A stretch of 64,000 bases of DNA from an uncultured Alistipes sp. (GTDB lineage: Bacteria; Bacteroidota; Bacteroidia; Bacteroidales; Rikenellaceae), in assembly GCA_910587675.1 (NCBI GenBank), contig CAJUMU010000001.1:186001-250000 (forward strand), in the 5' to 3' direction. Position 1 is the first letter of the stretch; every line of letters begins with the position of its first letter. The position numbers were made by a program, and so were the translations under genes. The notes beneath the pieces are model-generated. The model saw only the letters and a program-made list of their open reading frames with translations, made no database searches and had not been told where the DNA came from. Shown in pieces: positions 61,898 to 64,000 of the stretch.

Positions 61898-61992
61898 GCA
61901 GTTCACAGAACTGCGCGGGCCGCAGCCTCTGCCCCGCGGAGGCCCGCAACGGCATTCGCATCGTTGCGTTCTCCGCAGGCTGCTGCCCGAAA
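61898..61992 (+). repeat. Dispersed GC-rich repeat, type A copy (A1)
   Basis: Opens with hairpin GCAGTTC-aca-GAACTGC, then GCGGGCCGCAGCCTC, CCCCGCGGAGGCCCGCAAC, GGCATTCGCATCGTTGCG and TCTCCGCAGGCTGCTGCCCG. It is used as the reference copy for type A. Confidence 0.85.
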
Positions 61993-62006
61993 CTCCCACC
62001 ACACAC

Positions 62007-62044
62007 AAAAAGAGCCGCCCGAACATCTTCGGACAGCTCTTTTT
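62007..62044 (-). terminator. Terminator of the rpsB-tsf operon
   Basis: AAAAAGAGC-c-G-c-CCGA pairs with TTCGG-a-C-a-GCTCTTTTT (two mismatches), with T-rich sequence on both strands, 32 nt after the tsf stop. Confidence 0.8.
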
Positions 62045-62075
62045 CGTGACGGCCTAAACCGTCGTTCCCATTCGA

Positions 62076-62906
62076 TTAGGCCTCCAGCGCGAAACGCTTG
62101 TAAGCTACGATCGTAGCATCCTTGTCGGCCTTCTGGATATACTCGCGGATCGAGATCTTCTCGCCCACGACAGCCTGATTCAGCAGCGTGTTCTCCTCGA
62201 AGAACTTGCGCATCTTACCCTCGGCGATCTTCTCCAGAATAGCCTCGGGCTTGTTGGCGTTCTTGGGATCCTGCTTCATCTGCTCCAGCGCGATAGCCTT
62301 CTCGTGAGCGACGGTCTCTGCGGGGCAGTCGTTCTCGTCGATCGAGATGGGAGCCATAGCCGTGGCCTGCATGGCAACGGCGTGAGCAACCTCGGCAGGC
62401 ACCTCTTTGTTGAAGCCGAGAACGGTACCCAACTTCTTGTTGAAGTGCACGTATGCGTTGCAGTAAGGAGCCTCGATGCGGCCATAGTAAGCCAGCTCGA
62501 CCTTCTCGCCCGTCTGACCCGACTTCTCGGTAACCATCTCCTCTACGGTGCGGCCCTCGTCGTTCTTGATGGCAAGAAGCGTATCCTTATCGGCAGCGTC
62601 GTTCTTCACGGCGATATCCAGAATAGCATTCGCAGAACCTGCAAACTCCTCGTTCTGAGCCACGAAGTCGGTCTCGCAAGCGAGACACAAAAGATATGCC
62701 TTTCCGCCCTCGATCTTGGTAACGACCACGCCCTCGGTAGCGCTGCGATCGGCACGCTTGCTCACAACGAGCTTGCCTTTCTCGCGGATGATGTCCTTCG
62801 CACGCTCATAGTCGCCCTCAGCCTCCATAAGCGCCTTCTTGCAGTCCATCATACCTGCGCCCGTCATTTTGCGGAGCTTCATTACATCTGCTGCTTTGAT
62901 TTCCAT
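62076..62906 (-). CDS. tsf: Translation elongation factor Ts
   Basis: 276 residues. The UBA-like N-terminal domain (KLRKMTGAGMMDCKKAL, about 10-27) precedes the core with TDFVAQNEEF and two dimer-like subdomains. It catalyses GDP release from EF-Tu. It follows rpsB by 47 nt, the classic order, and ends at a strong terminator. Confidence 0.97.
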   Translation of the reverse strand: MEIKAADVMKLRKMTGAGMMDCKKALMEAEGDYERAKDIIREKGKLVVSKRADRSATEGVVVTKIEGGKAYLLCLACETDFVAQNEEFAGSANAILDIAVKNDAADKDTLLAIKNDEGRTVEEMVTEKSGQTGEKVELAYYGRIEAPYCNAYVHFNKKLGTVLGFNKEVPAEVAHAVAMQATAMAPISIDENDCPAETVAHEKAIALEQMKQDPKNANKPEAILEKIAEGKMRKFFEENTLLNQAVVGEKISIREYIQKADKDATIVAYKRFALEA

Positions 62907-62953
62907 AATTGTCTTGCGTTAAAATGTTAATAATTTCTCGTTCGCGGAAAGCC

Positions 62954-63808
62954 CTACTCGGCCTTCTCCTCGGCGCTCTGCTCGGCGGCCGCAACCACCT
63001 CGGCAACAGCAGCCTCCTCGGCGTCGACGGCAGCCTTCACGGCCTTCTTGATACGGGGCTTGCCCTCCTTCTTCGAAGGCGCCGCGTCCTCGGCTTCCTG
63101 AGCCTCCTTCTCTTTCTCGAGCTTGCGCTCCTCGGTGCCCTCGGCGATAGCCGCGCACACGGCGTCGAGAATGACGGCTATCGATTTAGAAGCATCGTCG
63201 TTTGCCGGTATTACGTAATCGATGTCGGTAGGATCACAACAAGTATCTACCATGGCAAAAACGGGGATGCCCAATCGCTTGGCCTCCTTTACGGCGTTGG
63301 CCTCCTTCTGCACGTCGATAACGAACAATGCGGCGGGCAGGCGGGTAAGATCGGCGATAGAACCGAGGTTCTTCTCCAGCTTGGCGCGCTGACGTGCGAT
63401 CTGGAGTTTCTCGCGCTTTGAGAAATTATCGAAAGTGCCGTCGCCCAACATCTTGTCGATGGTGGTCATCTTCTTGACGGCCTTGCGTATGGTGGGGAAG
63501 TTCGTAAGCATACCGCCGGCCCAACGCTCCGTAACGTAAGGCATTCCGACGGGTGCCACCTTTTCGGCAACTATCTCCTTGGCTTGTTTCTTGGTAGCGA
63601 CGAACAGCACGCGGCGACCGCTCTTGGCGATCTGCTTCAGGGCTGCCGAAGCCTCATCGATCTTGACAACGGTCTTGTGAAGATCGATGATGTGGATGCC
63701 GTTCTTCTCCATGAAGATGTAAGGGGCCATTTTGGGGTTCCACTTGCGCTTCAGGTGACCGAAGTGAACGCCGGCATCCAATAATGTATTAAAATCTGTA
63801 CGTGACAT
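62954..63808 (-). CDS. rpsB: Ribosomal protein S2
   Basis: 284 residues. It begins MSRTDFNTLLDAGVHFGHLKRKWNPKMAPYIF, the S2 signature, with the later FVIDVQKEANAVKEAKRLGIPVFAMVDTC region intact. The last 60 residues are an Ala/Glu/Lys-rich extension (KKEGKPRIKKAVKAAVDAEEAA...) longer than in many bacteria. It binds the 30S head-body junction and is co-transcribed with tsf. Confidence 0.97.
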   Translation of the reverse strand: MSRTDFNTLLDAGVHFGHLKRKWNPKMAPYIFMEKNGIHIIDLHKTVVKIDEASAALKQIAKSGRRVLFVATKKQAKEIVAEKVAPVGMPYVTERWAGGMLTNFPTIRKAVKKMTTIDKMLGDGTFDNFSKREKLQIARQRAKLEKNLGSIADLTRLPAALFVIDVQKEANAVKEAKRLGIPVFAMVDTCCDPTDIDYVIPANDDASKSIAVILDAVCAAIAEGTEERKLEKEKEAQEAEDAAPSKKEGKPRIKKAVKAAVDAEEAAVAEVVAAAEQSAEEKAE

Positions 63809-63925
63809 TTTAATTTTCTGTTTTAATTTTAATTTCTCTTTTCAACAACCCTTGCGGTAGCGGTCGGCGACCGATCCCAAAGGTTTTCCGCGACGGAGCA
63901 ACCGACAGGTAATACCGAAACGATA

Positions 63926-63933
63926 TAAATGTA
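63926..63933 (-). promoter_or_regulatory. Possible -7 box of the rpsB-tsf operon
   Basis: TACATTTA on the minus strand, one base off TAnnTTTG, giving a leader of about 110 nt before rpsB. The rest of the 192 nt to the window edge shows no gene and no clear structured leader. In many bacteria S2 represses its own operon through the leader, but no such element is evident here. Confidence 0.35.
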
Positions 63934-64000
63934 GTCCGGCCGATTTCCAACTCGCGTCGTGCATTGCCGAAAATCCGGTCTGCCGCGAATTAACGCTTGC

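Noticed and set aside
61739..62116. A 125-codon plus-strand open frame across the terminator region
   Set aside because: It runs through repeat A1 and the rpsB-tsf terminator into the end of tsf on the other strand. Its composition follows the repeats and no domain is seen.

Overview
The window looks like a chromosomal segment of a Bacteroidales bacterium, most likely Rikenellaceae and Alistipes-like. The sequence shows high GC for the order, about twenty exact TAnnTTTG -7 promoter boxes (several with a TTG or TTTG about 19-20 nt upstream), few Shine-Dalgarno sites, and many lipoproteins and outer-membrane barrels. It carries Bacteroidetes-specific families (DUF5689, DUF5606, GLPGLI-like, PepSY-like DUF2874, DUF1080, OmpA-like). 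The genus is an inference. I see no prophage, CRISPR array, transposase or plasmid gene.

Layout. 1-9.7 kb: the end of an unknown gene, an M16 peptidase pair, nifJ, tRNA-Asp, rsmD and a RecD-like helicase. 9.9-16.9 kb: a PepSY-like secreted protein, then a redox block made of a polyferredoxin membrane protein, two Tat-type Fe-S aldo/keto reductase lipoproteins, DUF1893, an exported superoxide dismutase and an ECF-type S component. 16.9-23 kb: glycan degradation (GH2/GH5-like lipoprotein; GH31 enzyme with FN3, discoidin, dockerin and cohesin-like modules) and tRNA-Lys. 23-34 kb: a housekeeping core of phosphosugar mutase, dnaA, a WYL regulator, a zinc-ribbon miniprotein, bcp-recA-rsh, a HIT protein, and an AT-rich operator array in front of an XRE regulator. 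34-44 kb: a GLPGLI-like protein, two DUF1080 lipoproteins, znuA-znuC without a permease, an OmpA-like protein, an esterase and an S9 peptidase. 44-53 kb: dusB, argS, GH43, GrpB-like, DUF5606, MscS, two overlapping DUF5689 lipoproteins and obgE. 53-64 kb: a TonB-receptor-like barrel, pepD, a membrane protein/winged-helix regulator pair behind three matching operators, a second TonB-type receptor, and rpsB-tsf.

Three things stand out. First, the gaps hold a dispersed family of GC-rich repeats (at least ten copies or fragments) whose cores are conserved while a terminal hairpin changes sequence but keeps its pairing. Second, there are two separate operator arrays: TTACA-nn-TGTAA palindromes before the XRE gene and GGTTTA-N5-TAAACC sites before the winged-helix operon. 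Third, the polyferredoxin with an internal twin-arginine motif, next to two Tat-lipoprotein Fe-S oxidoreductases, suggests an electron conduit from the cytoplasm to the periplasm.
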